Assembly: GCA_021731815.1 (NCBI GenBank)
Contig: JAKFWO010000036.1
Coordinates: forward strand, 1-64,000
DNA length: 64,000 nt
DNA from: Hyphomonadaceae bacterium
Lineage (GTDB): Bacteria; Pseudomonadota; Alphaproteobacteria; Caulobacterales; Aquidulcibacteraceae
Direction: 5' to 3'
The position numbers and the translations under genes are program-made. Shown here piece after piece: positions 1 to 9,903 of this stretch. How positions within the stretch are numbered: the first letter of the stretch is position 1; each line of letters opens with the position of its first letter. The notes under the pieces were generated by a model. It was not told the origin of the DNA. It saw nothing but the letters and a program-made list of their open reading frames with translations, and did not search any database.

Positions 1-210
1 TGACAGGGGGGGCCTGATACCGGGCGAAGCATTGTCCCGACATCCAATGCGCTGCGGTCGTTTTGCGCAAATTTGACATTTGTTGCCGCGCCCGTCAGAT
101 CCGACTGACTACATGCCATGGTGCCGGCGCCGCCATGGCGACACAGATTGTCGGGCAGGTGCCGATCCTGCCTCTTCTGAATGTGCCGGAGGCGCATTGC
201 CGGAGAAGTC

Positions 211-801
211 ATGACCGTCGCCTCCCCCGTCCCGGCCAGGGAAACAGCGGCATCCGGTGCGCCGGCAGCGCACGGGGCGGCGGGGCGCACCATAGTGCTG
301 GTCGGGCTGATGGGTGCCGGCAAGACCACGATCGGGCGACGACTGGCCCGCGCGCTCGACCTGCCCTTCCGTGACGCGGACCGGGAAATCGAACGTGCCT
401 CCGGGCTTTCGATCGCCGATCTCTTTGCCATTCATGGCGAGGCGGAATTCCGCCGCGGCGAGCGCGCGGTGATTGCACGCCTGCTGACCGAGGAGCCGCG
501 CCATGTTCTGGCGACCGGCGGCGGGGCTTTCATGGACCCGGAAACCCGTGAACTCGTGCGCGACCGGGGATTTTCAGTGTGGCTCAAAGCGGGGCTCGAT
601 GTGCTGGTGCGCCGTGTCGCCCGCCGTCGCACCCGGCCGCTGCTGCTGGGGGCGGATCCGGCCGAAGTTCTGGCCGGATTGATGGCTCGGCGCCACCCGA
701 TCTATGCCGAGGCCGATCTGACCCTTGACAGCGGTGACGAGCCCCATGAGCAGGTGGTTGATCGCCTCATTGCGGCGCTGGGGGTGCATGATGGGCGCTG
801 A
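211..801 (+). CDS. aroK: Shikimate kinase
   Basis: The enzyme phosphorylates shikimate with ATP to give shikimate 3-phosphate in the cytoplasmic chorismate pathway. The protein has 196 residues. A P-loop (GLMGAGKTT) lies near residues 33-41, followed by the shikimate-binding RDAD segment and the GGGA motif, all typical of AroK. I chose the ATG at 211 because GGAGAAG lies just upstream; an in-frame ATG at 181 has no ribosome binding site. The roughly 25 residues before the P-loop domain are low-complexity and probably dispensable. The stop overlaps the start of aroB, the usual alphaproteobacterial aroKB arrangement, so the two are very likely cotranscribed and translationally coupled. The family assignment is secure; the exact start is slightly uncertain. 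Confidence 0.95.
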   Translation: MTVASPVPARETAASGAPAAHGAAGRTIVLVGLMGAGKTTIGRRLARALDLPFRDADREIERASGLSIADLFAIHGEAEFRRGERAVIARLLTEEPRHVLATGGGAFMDPETRELVRDRGFSVWLKAGLDVLVRRVARRRTRPLLLGADPAEVLAGLMARRHPIYAEADLTLDSGDEPHEQVVDRLIAALGVHDGR

Positions 802-1963
802 CACGCCGCTCGCGGGCACTGGCGACCGAATCATCCGGGTCTGCCTTCCTGAAAGCGGGCGCGATTATTCTGTTGTGATCGGATCCGGATTGCTGGCGCG
901 GGCAGCGGAATTTCTTGCTCCGCGCCTCGCGCGGCCTTTGCTCTTTGTGCTGACCGATGAACAGGTCGCGTCCACCCGGGCCCCCGCCCTCATTGCCGGA
1001 CTCGAGGCCGAAGGAATCGGGACGCGGATCCTTGTCCTGCCCCCGGGCGAGGCGCAGAAATGCTTTGCCAGCCTCGAACGCGTGCTGGACTGGCTGATCG
1101 ATGCCGGTGCGGGCCGAAGCGATCATCTGCTGGCTTTGGGCGGCGGAGTGATCGGCGATCTTGGCGGACTGGCTTCCGCACTCATGAAACGGGGCATGCA
1201 TTTCATTCAGGCACCGACAACCCTGCTCGCCCAGGTCGACAGTTCGGTGGGTGGCAAGACGGCGATCAATTCCAGAGCGGGCAAGAATCTCATCGGACTG
1301 TTCCGCCAGCCGGGCCTGGTGCTTGCGGATTTCTCGGCCCTCGATTCCCTGCCCGCACGCGAGATGCGCGCCGGTTATGCGGAAGTGGTGAAATACGGCC
1401 TGCTGGGCGACCGCGCCTTTTTTGACTGGTGCGAGGTCAATTTTGCGGGTGTACTGGCGCGCGCGCCCGACGCACTCGGTTACGCGATCGCGCATTCGGT
1501 GGAGGCCAAGGCACGCATCGTCGCCGCCGATGAGCACGAAACCGGAATGCGCGCGCTGCTCAATCTCGGCCACAGTTTTGGCCATGCACTGGAAGCGATT
1601 GCCGGCCTTGGGCATACTTCCCACGGGGAGCCGGCCCTCCTGCATGGCGAGGCGGTGGCAGCCGGCATGGCGCTGGCCTTTGATTTTTCTGCCGAAACGG
1701 GAATGTGTCCACCCGGGGACGCTGCGCGGGTCAGCGCCCATCTCGCGGCCGCTGGCTTCGAAATCCATCTGCCAATGCTGGCTGGCGGGCCCTTCCGCGC
1801 GGATGACATGCTGGCCGCGATGCGCCATGACAAGAAGAATTCCGGCGGGGGGCTGACACTCATTCTGGCTTCGGCCATCGGCGCGGCGCAGATCGTGCGC
1901 GGCGTGGACGAAGCAAAATTGCGTGCCTTCCTTCGCCATCACACGGGTGAGGACGCTCAGTGA
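791..1963 (+). CDS. aroB: 3-dehydroquinate synthase
   Basis: AroB converts DAHP to 3-dehydroquinate, the second step of the shikimate pathway, using NAD and a divalent metal. The protein has about 390 residues. Visible hallmarks are the NAD-binding GGGVIGDLGG segment, PTTLLAQVDSSVGGKTAIN, and the metal-binding NLGHSFGHALE with a later HGEAV. The start is either the ATG at 788 or the adjacent one at 791. I prefer 791 because a GGGGG run then sits at a normal distance. It overlaps the end of aroK by 11 bp. Length and motifs are complete, so it should be functional. Confidence 0.95.
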   Translation: MGADTPLAGTGDRIIRVCLPESGRDYSVVIGSGLLARAAEFLAPRLARPLLFVLTDEQVASTRAPALIAGLEAEGIGTRILVLPPGEAQKCFASLERVLDWLIDAGAGRSDHLLALGGGVIGDLGGLASALMKRGMHFIQAPTTLLAQVDSSVGGKTAINSRAGKNLIGLFRQPGLVLADFSALDSLPAREMRAGYAEVVKYGLLGDRAFFDWCEVNFAGVLARAPDALGYAIAHSVEAKARIVAADEHETGMRALLNLGHSFGHALEAIAGLGHTSHGEPALLHGEAVAAGMALAFDFSAETGMCPPGDAARVSAHLAAAGFEIHLPMLAGGPFRADDMLAAMRHDKKNSGGGLTLILASAIGAAQIVRGVDEAKLRAFLRHHTGEDAQ

Positions 1964-2000
1964 ATCCCTGCTTGTCACTCCAGTACACGGAAAACCCGGC

Positions 2001-2789
2001 ATGAACCCGACTCATCTGAACTATCATCTGGCTGGCGATGTCGCGATTCTGACCCTTGATGATCCTGCGAGCCTCAATGCCGTCAGCCCGCCTTTGGCCG
2101 ATGACATCGGCCGGGCGCTTGCGCGCGCGAGTGGCGAAGCCCGCGCCGTCATTCTGACCGGGGCCGGACGGGCCTTTTGCTCGGGGGCCAATCTCTCGCT
2201 CAAGGCCATGAGCGAGGATTCCGGGTTCGATGCCGATGCCGGTTCCGCACTCGAACGCCATTACAACCCGCTGGTTTCGCAAATGCGGGATCTGCCCATC
2301 CCCCTGGTTACGGCGGTCAATGGTGCGGCGGCGGGCATCGGGTGCTCGTTTGCCCTGATGGGGGATCTGGTGATCGCCAGCGATACTGCCTATTTCCTCC
2401 AGGCCTTTCGTCGGATCGCCCTGGTGCCGGACGGAGGTGCGACCTGGCTGCTCACCCGGGCAATTGGCCGGGCGCGGGCCATGGAGATGATGCTGCTGGG
2501 CGAGCGCATTCCGGCCACGAAAGCGCTGGAATGGGGGCTCGTCAACCGGGTGGTGCCGGCGGACGGGCTGATGGCGGAGGCGATGAATCTCGCCGAAAAT
2601 CTCGCCGCCGGCCCGACCAAAACATTGGCCCTCATCCGTAAGGCGGCCTGGGCCGGGCTCGATCAGGATTGGGCCAGCCAATTGGGCCTTGAGCGCGATT
2701 TCCAGCGCGAGGCTGGACGCAGCGCAGATTGTGCCGAAGGCCTCTCCGCCTTTTTCCAGAAGCGGCCGCCGCAATTTTCCGGCAAATAG
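2001..2789 (+). CDS. Enoyl-CoA hydratase/isomerase family protein
   Basis: A crotonase-fold protein of 262 residues. The oxyanion-hole and active-site segments are visible (GAGRAFCSGANL and VNGAAAGIGCSFALMGD), followed by the IALVPDGGATWLL stretch and a C-terminal region typical of the family. The position corresponding to the first catalytic glutamate appears to be a small or hydrophobic residue, so isomerase, hydratase or thioesterase-like activity cannot be told apart. It lies 37 bp after aroB on the same strand and may be in that transcript, although the functions are unrelated. The ATG at 2001 was taken because upstream in-frame residues are not family-like and would overlap aroB. Confidence 0.85.
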   Translation: MNPTHLNYHLAGDVAILTLDDPASLNAVSPPLADDIGRALARASGEARAVILTGAGRAFCSGANLSLKAMSEDSGFDADAGSALERHYNPLVSQMRDLPIPLVTAVNGAAAGIGCSFALMGDLVIASDTAYFLQAFRRIALVPDGGATWLLTRAIGRARAMEMMLLGERIPATKALEWGLVNRVVPADGLMAEAMNLAENLAAGPTKTLALIRKAAWAGLDQDWASQLGLERDFQREAGRSADCAEGLSAFFQKRPPQFSGK

Positions 2790-2932
2790 CGCATTTCGAG
2801 CCGCATGGTCGGTGAGCCTGGCCGATCCGCCCATGGCCGGGGGCCGGGCTTAAGCCCAAATTAGTCCGTTCATGATAAAGGCAATATTCCCGGGACTTTC
2901 CGGCCTGATATTCCCCTTCGCATGCAGAATTC

Positions 2933-5329
2933 ATGACCGAGCCCAAACCAGGTGAGCCCGATTACTTTGAATTGTCCCCGGCACCGGGGGCGGTGCTGCA
3001 ATTGGACTGGACGATTGTGCGCGCCAACCGGGCGCTGCGCGAGGCCTCGGGGTTCAAGGCGGGGGATCGCTTCGTCGATTTGCTTCCGCCTTTGGCGCGG
3101 CGGGAATTTCTCGATCAGGTCAGCGATGCCCTGTGTTCGCGCAATGAAGTGGCCATCCCGGCGCGCGTCGAATTGCTGGGGCGCGAGCGTCTGTGGCGGG
3201 TCTCGCTGCGCATTGTCGGGCTGGGCATGGTAGCCGCCTGCCAGGACGAGACCGAATATCTCGCACTTCAGGAACGCGACCATGGCCGCCGCGAGAATGA
3301 CGACATCCTCCAGCGTCTGGCGGGGATCGGCCCCTGGCGGGTGCGCGAGGGTGGGGAGATCGTTGAGATTTCCGAAGGGTTTCGGCAGATCATTCCCCGC
3401 TGGGACCATCTCATCGCACCCGATTGTGCCGATGGCTATTTCGCCGTCCCGATCGATGAAATCCCCGAATTGCAGACGATCATTTTCCGGACCCTGCAAG
3501 GCAGCAGCGACGGCCATCTCGAGGAACGCTTTACCCTGAAGGCAGAATTCGGCGTGACCCGTCACATAAGGGTGGTTGCCCACAAAATTCAGGGCCTGTC
3601 GCGCGGTACCGGTCCGGTCGAGGGCGTGGCAATTGATGAGACCGATATCACCCATGCGCGCGATGCGGCGGAAGCCAATCGGGAAAAGCTCGATTTCGTT
3701 CTGAAACTCGCCCGCGCGACGGTCTGGGAATATAATGTTGTTGATCGCGACCTCATTCTGAGCGGTGCAGGTCCGCTCGCCCATGCCTTCGAGGCCGACC
3801 AGAACCGCAAATCGGTGGACTGGTTCTGGAAACAGATCCTGCCCGAGGAACTTGAATCCGTGCGCGCCGCCTGGACGGCCCATGTTTCGAGCGGCGAGCC
3901 CTTCGTCCAGGAACACCGGATCCGCGACCGCCATGACGAAATCCGCTGGGTATTGTCGATCGTCCATGCCCATCGCGACCGGGACGGGGTGTTGTCGCGC
4001 GTCGCCGGTTTCACCATGGACATCACGGCCCGCAAGAATATCGAGCTGAAGCTCGATGAGGCCAAACGCGAGGCACTGGCGGCCGCCGAGGCCAAGGGGC
4101 GGTTTCTCGCCAATATGAGCCACGAGATCCGGACCCCGCTCAACGGGGTGATCGGGGTAATCGGCGCGCTGGCCAGAACATCCCTGTCGGGCGCGCAGCT
4201 CGAAATGGTCAGGCTGGTTTTGTCGTCGGGCGTGACGCTCGACCGGTTGCTGACCGACATTCTGGATTTTTCAAAAATCGACGAAGGCCGTCTTCAATTG
4301 TCAGAGGCAAACTTCGATCTGCGCGACGCAATCGAGACTGCGGCCGATGTCATGCGGGCGCGGGCCGAGGAAAAAAATCTCGGTTTTTCGGTGGAATATG
4401 CGCCCGATGCGCAGGGCTGGTTCCGCGGCGATGCGGTGCGGCTCAAGCAGATCATTTCCAATCTTGCCTCCAATGCCGTGAAATTCACGCATGCGGGCGA
4501 GGTGAAAGTAATGGTCGAAATCGTGGCCGGAACATCGCCTGCGGCATCTGCCACCTTGCGCCTGAGCGTCAGAGATACCGGCATTGGCTTCGATGCGGAA
4601 ACCGCTGCCCGCCTGTTCCAGCGCTTCGAACAGGCCGATCCCTCCATCACGCGCGAATTCGGTGGTTCGGGACTTGGCCTGTCAATCGTCAAGGGGCTGG
4701 TCGAATTGATGGGCGGGCGGATCGAGGCCAGCTCCCATCCCGGCGAGGGCAGCCGTTTTCAGGTCGAGCTGCCCCTGGCGCGAATGTCTGTTGCCGGGGA
4801 ACCAGGAATATCCGCGGTGGCGACGATTCCCGACCGGGATCGCGAATCCGAAACCGAAATTTCCGCAGTTGAGGCCGGGCCCTCTGTTGAGATCCAGCCC
4901 CCGGATGACGCCCAGCCCGCCGGGCAACGCATCCAGGTCCTGCTCGCCGAGGATCATCCGGTCAATCGCAAGGTGGTGAGCCTCATCCTCGCATATCATC
5001 CCGTTGACCTCACCGAGGTCGTCAATGGGGCCGAGGCGGTGGAGGCCTTCCGGACGGGCCGTTTCGACCTCATCCTCATGGACATGCAGATGCCCGTGAT
5101 GGACGGGCTGACTGCGACCGCCCGGATCAGGGCGATGGAAAAATCCATGCAGCGGACGCCGCTCCCCATCATCATGCTCACAGCCAATGCCATGCCCGAA
5201 CACCGGGCCGAGGCGAGGGCGGCGGGAGCCGACCATTACATTGCCAAGCCGGTGACTGCAGAAGGGCTGATAGCCGGGATCGAGGCCGCGCTCAATCCCC
5301 CCGACGATGCGCGGTCGAGCGCTGCCTGA
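2933..5329 (+). CDS. PAS-domain hybrid sensor histidine kinase/response regulator
   Basis: A 798-residue cytoplasmic-looking kinase with no obvious membrane segment. Residues 1 to about 370 contain PAS-like sensor modules. A dimerisation/phosphoacceptor helix follows, with His397 in SHEIRTPLNG. An ATPase domain comes next, with an N-box near residue 508, DTGIGF near 548 and GGSGLGL near 577. After a proline-rich linker the receiver domain runs from about 670, with phosphoacceptor Asp717 in LMDMQMPVMDG. All catalytic residues are present, so both autophosphorylation and internal phosphotransfer are expected. No partner regulator or output gene is adjacent; it stands alone between an enoyl-CoA hydratase and dnaX. 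The ligand is unknown. Confidence 0.9.
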   Translation: MTEPKPGEPDYFELSPAPGAVLQLDWTIVRANRALREASGFKAGDRFVDLLPPLARREFLDQVSDALCSRNEVAIPARVELLGRERLWRVSLRIVGLGMVAACQDETEYLALQERDHGRRENDDILQRLAGIGPWRVREGGEIVEISEGFRQIIPRWDHLIAPDCADGYFAVPIDEIPELQTIIFRTLQGSSDGHLEERFTLKAEFGVTRHIRVVAHKIQGLSRGTGPVEGVAIDETDITHARDAAEANREKLDFVLKLARATVWEYNVVDRDLILSGAGPLAHAFEADQNRKSVDWFWKQILPEELESVRAAWTAHVSSGEPFVQEHRIRDRHDEIRWVLSIVHAHRDRDGVLSRVAGFTMDITARKNIELKLDEAKREALAAAEAKGRFLANMSHEIRTPLNGVIGVIGALARTSLSGAQLEMVRLVLSSGVTLDRLLTDILDFSKIDEGRLQLSEANFDLRDAIETAADVMRARAEEKNLGFSVEYAPDAQGWFRGDAVRLKQIISNLASNAVKFTHAGEVKVMVEIVAGTSPAASATLRLSVRDTGIGFDAETAARLFQRFEQADPSITREFGGSGLGLSIVKGLVELMGGRIEASSHPGEGSRFQVELPLARMSVAGEPGISAVATIPDRDRESETEISAVEAGPSVEIQPPDDAQPAGQRIQVLLAEDHPVNRKVVSLILAYHPVDLTEVVNGAEAVEAFRTGRFDLILMDMQMPVMDGLTATARIRAMEKSMQRTPLPIIMLTANAMPEHRAEARAAGADHYIAKPVTAEGLIAGIEAALNPPDDARSSAA

Positions 5330-5410
5330 ACGCCCCGGGGTCATTGCGACCCGCGCTTCCGTGGCCTGTGGGTGATTGCGCAAGCGGGGGTGCATCGGCT
5401 AACATGAGAC

Positions 5411-7588
5411 ATGCCTGATTTTCCGCCCGATGCCGCCCTTGCCGGGGATTTTTCCACGGATCCACTGTTTCCGCAGGCCGGATTCCAGTCCGGGCTGCAG
5501 GCAAGGCCCGGCACTGCCGGGGACCAAAGCGGGACCTATCAGGTGCTCGCCCGCAAATATCGGCCCCGGCGCTTTGAGGATCTGATTGGCCAGGAAGCGA
5601 TGGTCCGCACCCTCGCCAATTCCTTCAAATCGGGGCGGATCGCGCATGCCTTCATGCTGACCGGCGTGCGGGGCGTGGGCAAAACCACCACGGCACGCCT
5701 GCTGGCGCGCGCGCTGACCTATGAAAGCGCAACCATCAGGGCACCGCATCTGGCGCTCGACCCGCCGGGGATCCATTGCGCGTCCATCATTGCCGGCGCG
5801 CATCCCGACATTCTGGAAATGGATGCGGCCTCCCATACCGGCGTGGCCAATATGCGCGATATCCTCGAGGGCTCGGCCTTTGCGCCCGCCGAATTGCGCA
5901 AGAAAATCTATATCATCGACGAAGTTCACATGCTGTCGACCGCCGCTTTCAACAGCCTGTTGAAGACGCTGGAAGAGCCCCCCGCCCATGTGGCCTTCAT
6001 TTTTGCGACCACGGAAATCCGCAAGGTTCCGGTCACCATCCTGTCGCGCTGCCAGCGTTTCGATTTGCGGCGCGTGCCCGCCCCGATGCTCGCCGCCCAT
6101 CTGGGCACCATCGCGGGGATCGAGGGGGCAGTGGTCGAGCCCGATGCGCTCAATTTGCTGGCGCGTGCGGCCGAGGGCAGCGTGCGCGACGGGCTGTCGC
6201 TGCTCGATCAGGCGATCGTACATGCCGAGGATGGCAGCGTTGTCGGTGTCGAACGTGTGCGTGAAATGCTCGGCCTGGCCGATCGCGGGCGCCTGATCGA
6301 TCTGTTCCGGCTCATCCTGACCGATAGCATCGCAAATGCGCTGACCGAACTCGCGGATCTCTACGCGCTGGGGGCGGAACCCGGACAGATCCTGCGTGAT
6401 TTGCTCGATATCTGCCATGCGGCGTCGAAATTGCGGGCGCTGGGACCGGCTGCGCTCGACGCCACGGACGCCCCGGCCGAGCGCAAGGCGCAGCTCCTCG
6501 CCCTGGCCGGAGGGATCAGCGCGGGAACCCTGTCCCGGCTGTGGCAGATCCTGCTCAAGGGAATGGAGGAATGCCAGCGCGCACCCGATGCGCTGGCCGC
6601 GGCCGAAATGTGCCTGATACGGCTGGCGGCCGCCGCGCATCTGCCCGGGCCGGAGGAGGCCGCCGCATTGCTGCGCCGTGCGGCAGAAGGCCAGGGGGGA
6701 TCCGGGCCCGCCGCCGATCACGGCGGCGGTTCGGGTCCGGGGGCTAAATACGACGCGCCGGAGCGCGCATCGCAGGCTGTCCGCGCGCCGGATTCCCGAT
6801 CGGGTGGCCGGGAGCCCGGAACGGTCGGTGTCGATCAGACCTCTGTCCAGCCCGTTCCTTCACCCGACACGCGTCTGCCCGCAAACCGGCGTGACATTCG
6901 GTCCGAAACCGCTTCACCTGAAAAACCAAAGTCCCCTTCCGCGATTCGCGCTTCGGGCGGAGAAAATCCATCTCCCGCACCATCCCCGCCAGATCCGGTT
7001 GACCGGCGCAAGGTCTCCGAAATCCGGCGCGGGGAAGGCAGGCCCGAATCTTCCGCCCATGACATCGGATTCATCAATCTGGTGTCTCTGCTGGAACAGG
7101 CGCGCGAGCTGACTTTGGCCGTTGAGCTGGAAAATTTTGCGCTGGGCGGCAAGGTCAATGGGCTCGATATTTCTTTCGGTCTTGCGCCGGGGGCCCCGCG
7201 TGATCTCTTGCGGCGGCTGGCGTCGGCGCTCGAGGAAGCGACAGGCGAGACCTGGCGGATCAGTCTCGATCCACACGCCACAGGCGAAACGCTGGCGGCC
7301 GCCAGAATCCGTGAGCGCGAGGAAGAGATCGCCCGGATCAAGGCGCATCCGGCCATTGCGGCCATGCTCGGGCAGTTTCCGGAACTTGCGATTGTCGGTA
7401 TCACAAGGCCTGAGATTCCGGTGTCCGAGGCTGCCGCCATTGCGCCCGACGAGGCTGAGGATTCAGACGACAGCGAGGACCCGCACCGCGCCGGGGACAA
7501 TTTCTCTCCTCAGGATCAATCCATCGGGTCTGATTCATCGGCCGAAATCATCTCGCTGCGCGATCGGCGCAAAACCGCCAAAGGCTGA
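5411..7588 (+). CDS. dnaX: DNA polymerase III subunits gamma/tau
   Basis: The clamp-loader ATPase of the replicative polymerase, 725 residues. The AAA+ domain has a Walker A (GVRGVGKTTTARLL), a DEVHMLS Walker B, and the SRC sensor in LSRCQRF. A proline- and serine-rich linker (about residues 430-550) leads to the tau C-terminal domain. The usual four-cysteine zinc module between Walker A and Walker B is reduced to a single Cys in GIHCASI, as I recall for several alphaproteobacterial DnaX proteins. About 45 N-terminal residues precede the conserved YQVLARKYRP start, so translation could begin later than 5411. I saw no clear slippery site for a gamma form. Confidence 0.93.
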   Translation: MPDFPPDAALAGDFSTDPLFPQAGFQSGLQARPGTAGDQSGTYQVLARKYRPRRFEDLIGQEAMVRTLANSFKSGRIAHAFMLTGVRGVGKTTTARLLARALTYESATIRAPHLALDPPGIHCASIIAGAHPDILEMDAASHTGVANMRDILEGSAFAPAELRKKIYIIDEVHMLSTAAFNSLLKTLEEPPAHVAFIFATTEIRKVPVTILSRCQRFDLRRVPAPMLAAHLGTIAGIEGAVVEPDALNLLARAAEGSVRDGLSLLDQAIVHAEDGSVVGVERVREMLGLADRGRLIDLFRLILTDSIANALTELADLYALGAEPGQILRDLLDICHAASKLRALGPAALDATDAPAERKAQLLALAGGISAGTLSRLWQILLKGMEECQRAPDALAAAEMCLIRLAAAAHLPGPEEAAALLRRAAEGQGGSGPAADHGGGSGPGAKYDAPERASQAVRAPDSRSGGREPGTVGVDQTSVQPVPSPDTRLPANRRDIRSETASPEKPKSPSAIRASGGENPSPAPSPPDPVDRRKVSEIRRGEGRPESSAHDIGFINLVSLLEQARELTLAVELENFALGGKVNGLDISFGLAPGAPRDLLRRLASALEEATGETWRISLDPHATGETLAAARIREREEEIARIKAHPAIAAMLGQFPELAIVGITRPEIPVSEAAAIAPDEAEDSDDSEDPHRAGDNFSPQDQSIGSDSSAEIISLRDRRKTAKG

Positions 7589-7670
7589 GGACAGCGATCG
7601 TCGACCAGGGCAATTCCGCATGCATGAGAATGCCCCTTTGCAAGGGACAGATCGCGCTGGAGTGACCCCC

Positions 7671-7696
7671 GGTGCTTTTCAGGGGTGCTTTTCAGG
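7671..7696. repeat. 13-bp tandem duplication after dnaX
   Basis: GGTGCTTTTCAGG occurs twice head to tail (7671-7683 and 7684-7696) in the 159-bp gap between the convergent dnaX and metallo-hydrolase genes. No function is evident. It is one of many similar short duplications in this window. Confidence 0.85.
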
Positions 7697-7747
7697 GGCG
7701 CCGGCCAGAAGCCGCTTCGAGGTTCATGCTGGAATTAAGGCGCTGGC

Positions 7748-8647
7748 TCAGGCCGCTGTTTTCAGGCGATATTCGCTGTCGATTCCCGGCTCGCCCGCGC
7801 ATTCCACCGCACCGATTTTCACCAGATGCATCATATGTGCGAGGACCGAGTGGCAGGCCGCCGGATGGAGGCGCCGCTCCACATTGGCATAAATAACGGG
7901 CACCATATCCTTAATTCGCGTGCTGCCGGCCTTGAGTTCGACGAAAATCTGGGCTTCGCGCGCGCGACGATGTTCGATATAGGCGGCGAGGAAGGGTTCG
8001 GGATCGTCCACGGACGGACCATGGGTCGGCCACAGACGCGAATATTTACGGGCTTTGATCTTTTCGAGGCTCTGGAGATAATCACCCATATCGCCATCGG
8101 GCGGGCTGATAACCGTCGTTGACCAGCCCATGACATGGTCGCCGCAAAACAGGGCGTTTTCTTCCTTCAGCGCGTAGCAGAAATGGTTCGAGGTGTGGCC
8201 GGGGGTCGCAACGGCCTCGATGGTCCAGTCCGCGCCGCGGAACATTTCACCGTCGCCGACCGTGATGTCCGGCGCGAAGGAAAGATCGTCGCCGGCTTCC
8301 ATCCGGACTTCCGAATCGGTTGGGATTGCCGGGCCGCCGGCAAAAACCCTGGCCCCGGTTGCCTGCGCCAGCGGATGGGCGAGCGGCGAATGGTCCATAT
8401 GGGAATGGCTGACGAAAATATGGGTGACGCGCGCGCCACCAATGGCGTTGAGCAGGGATTCGAAATGGACATCCATGTTCGGCCCGGGATCAATGACCGC
8501 GAGATCGCTGCGGCCAATAATATATACGCCGGTTCCGGTATAGGTGAAGGCACCCGGATTGGGCGCAACCACACGACGGACCAGCGGGCTCACCTGATCG
8601 GGGCGGCCATATTCGACATTCATGTCCCGAACAAAGGGAATCGCCAT
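7748..8647 (-). CDS. Metallo-beta-lactamase-fold hydrolase (LACTB2-like)
   Basis: A 299-residue hydrolase with the two-metal signature SHSHMDHS. Further metal ligands are expected in TPGHTSNH and the GDHVMGWS segment, and a late PTHGP motif is also visible. The C-terminal winged-helix-like region fits the LACTB2/beta-lactamase-like hydrolase group, whose members hydrolyse thioesters or cleave RNA. The substrate here cannot be deduced. The ATG is preceded by GAAGG seven bases upstream. It lies 86 bp downstream of the ATP-grasp-like gene on the same strand, so the two may form a small leftward unit. Confidence 0.88.
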   Translation of the reverse strand: MAIPFVRDMNVEYGRPDQVSPLVRRVVAPNPGAFTYTGTGVYIIGRSDLAVIDPGPNMDVHFESLLNAIGGARVTHIFVSHSHMDHSPLAHPLAQATGARVFAGGPAIPTDSEVRMEAGDDLSFAPDITVGDGEMFRGADWTIEAVATPGHTSNHFCYALKEENALFCGDHVMGWSTTVISPPDGDMGDYLQSLEKIKARKYSRLWPTHGPSVDDPEPFLAAYIEHRRAREAQIFVELKAGSTRIKDMVPVIYANVERRLHPAACHSVLAHMMHLVKIGAVECAGEPGIDSEYRLKTAA

Positions 8648-8733
8648 ATGTTTGCCTTCACTCTCATTTTCGGGAGCAGCTCCCGATCCGGCCCCGGGGG
8701 AGGAATCGGTTTCTGTTCGCGCGCGCAGCAGCC

Positions 8734-9750
8734 TTACAGAACTTTTTCCGGTCGTCCAAGCGTCTCACTGAGTGCCCGGGCGAGTGCCCCGGCGAGCGCC
8801 CGCGTCGCCGCGAGCTTGTCCCGCAGCGGCAAGGCCGTAGGTGGTCCCATATCAGTTTTGTTGGCATCGACAATATAGATGCGGCCGTTGGAGCGGTCGC
8901 GCAACACGTCCACTCCACCCCAATCCATTCCCAGTTCACCTGAAAACGCTTGTATTTGCTCTAATTCCTTCCGGGAGAACTGGGCTTCCGGCCAGGACAG
9001 CCGAACTCGCAAATTATCGTTATCAAAGCGTGTGGTGACGGGGCGCTCCTTGATGAACACGCAGATCGGCCGCCCGCCAATGGTGGGGCAGCGCAGATCC
9101 TCGACCAATCCCTCGTCCGTCACATTGTTGACGAGCCGCTGATAGACCCGGTCGGGCAAGGGCTCCATGGGACATTGGACGATCCGGCCGTCATGGGCAC
9201 CATTGTGCTCGGATTTCTCGACCGCCGGCCCCTCATGGAGACGCGGATCAATGGCAAAAGCATCTCCGCTTGCGGATGTCCAGGCCTGCGCCACGCGGCT
9301 TTTCGACACATCGAGGCAGTCCGCATTGACGCGTCGGGCGGTAGGCGATGATTCCGCAGGCGGCAGGAAAGGGCAGAGCGTCGAATCATCGAACTGGAAC
9401 AGGATATCGGCCTTCGCCATGTCGCGCGTGACCCGCAGCGGCGTGAGCGCAATGACCGCCCAGACGAGATACCAGGGGCGCGGCCGCTCCGGGTAAAAGG
9501 CAATGCGTGGCAGGGGCGTGCGGCCGCGATCCGATGCAATGGCCCGCGCCAGCCGGTCCTTCATGCGCAGGAATTCGACCGCGAAATAAAAGACGAACCA
9601 GTTGAAAGTTGCGGTCAGGATGGAGCGATTGAAGGGAGCAAAGGCCCCGGTCTTCTTCACTTTCAGCCCGCGCCATGTCCATTCGAAATCGGAGGCCCAG
9701 TTCCGCCCTTGCGCGGATGCGGGCGCGGTTTCGGTTTCGGAAGAATCCAT
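8734..9750 (-). CDS. ATP-grasp-like protein of unknown function
   Basis: A 338-residue protein. The C-terminal part (LGMDWGGVDVLRDRSNG, then IYIVDANKTDMGPP) looks like the metal- and ATP-binding end of an ATP-grasp fold, where an Asp/Asn pair binds magnesium. The middle contains arginine- and lysine-rich strands consistent with nucleotide binding. The N-terminus has a hydrophobic stretch around residues 45-60 that could be a membrane-associated helix or a buried one. The C-terminal 40 residues are alanine-rich and encoded by a short GC-rich duplication. The substrate is unknown; peptide- or amino-acid-ligase-like chemistry is only an inference. It is divergent from glpK across about 150 bp. 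Confidence 0.65.
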   Translation of the reverse strand: MDSSETETAPASAQGRNWASDFEWTWRGLKVKKTGAFAPFNRSILTATFNWFVFYFAVEFLRMKDRLARAIASDRGRTPLPRIAFYPERPRPWYLVWAVIALTPLRVTRDMAKADILFQFDDSTLCPFLPPAESSPTARRVNADCLDVSKSRVAQAWTSASGDAFAIDPRLHEGPAVEKSEHNGAHDGRIVQCPMEPLPDRVYQRLVNNVTDEGLVEDLRCPTIGGRPICVFIKERPVTTRFDNDNLRVRLSWPEAQFSRKELEQIQAFSGELGMDWGGVDVLRDRSNGRIYIVDANKTDMGPPTALPLRDKLAATRALAGALARALSETLGRPEKVL

Positions 9751-9903
9751 GGTGGCGAGGTCCTGGACAGCGCGATTCGGCGTGATCCGGATTCAGGGAA
9801 TCGGGATGCGGCCGGATTTGTATTCCGAAGCGGGATGCAGGACAATGAAGGCGTCCTGTCAAGCCGGCCGGATGCATCTGCCCCTTCCGCCCGCGGAGCC
9901 CCT

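Noticed and set aside
5411-7588. Programmed frameshift in dnaX
   Set aside because: I saw no A-rich slippery heptamer with a following stem near the end of the AAA+ region.
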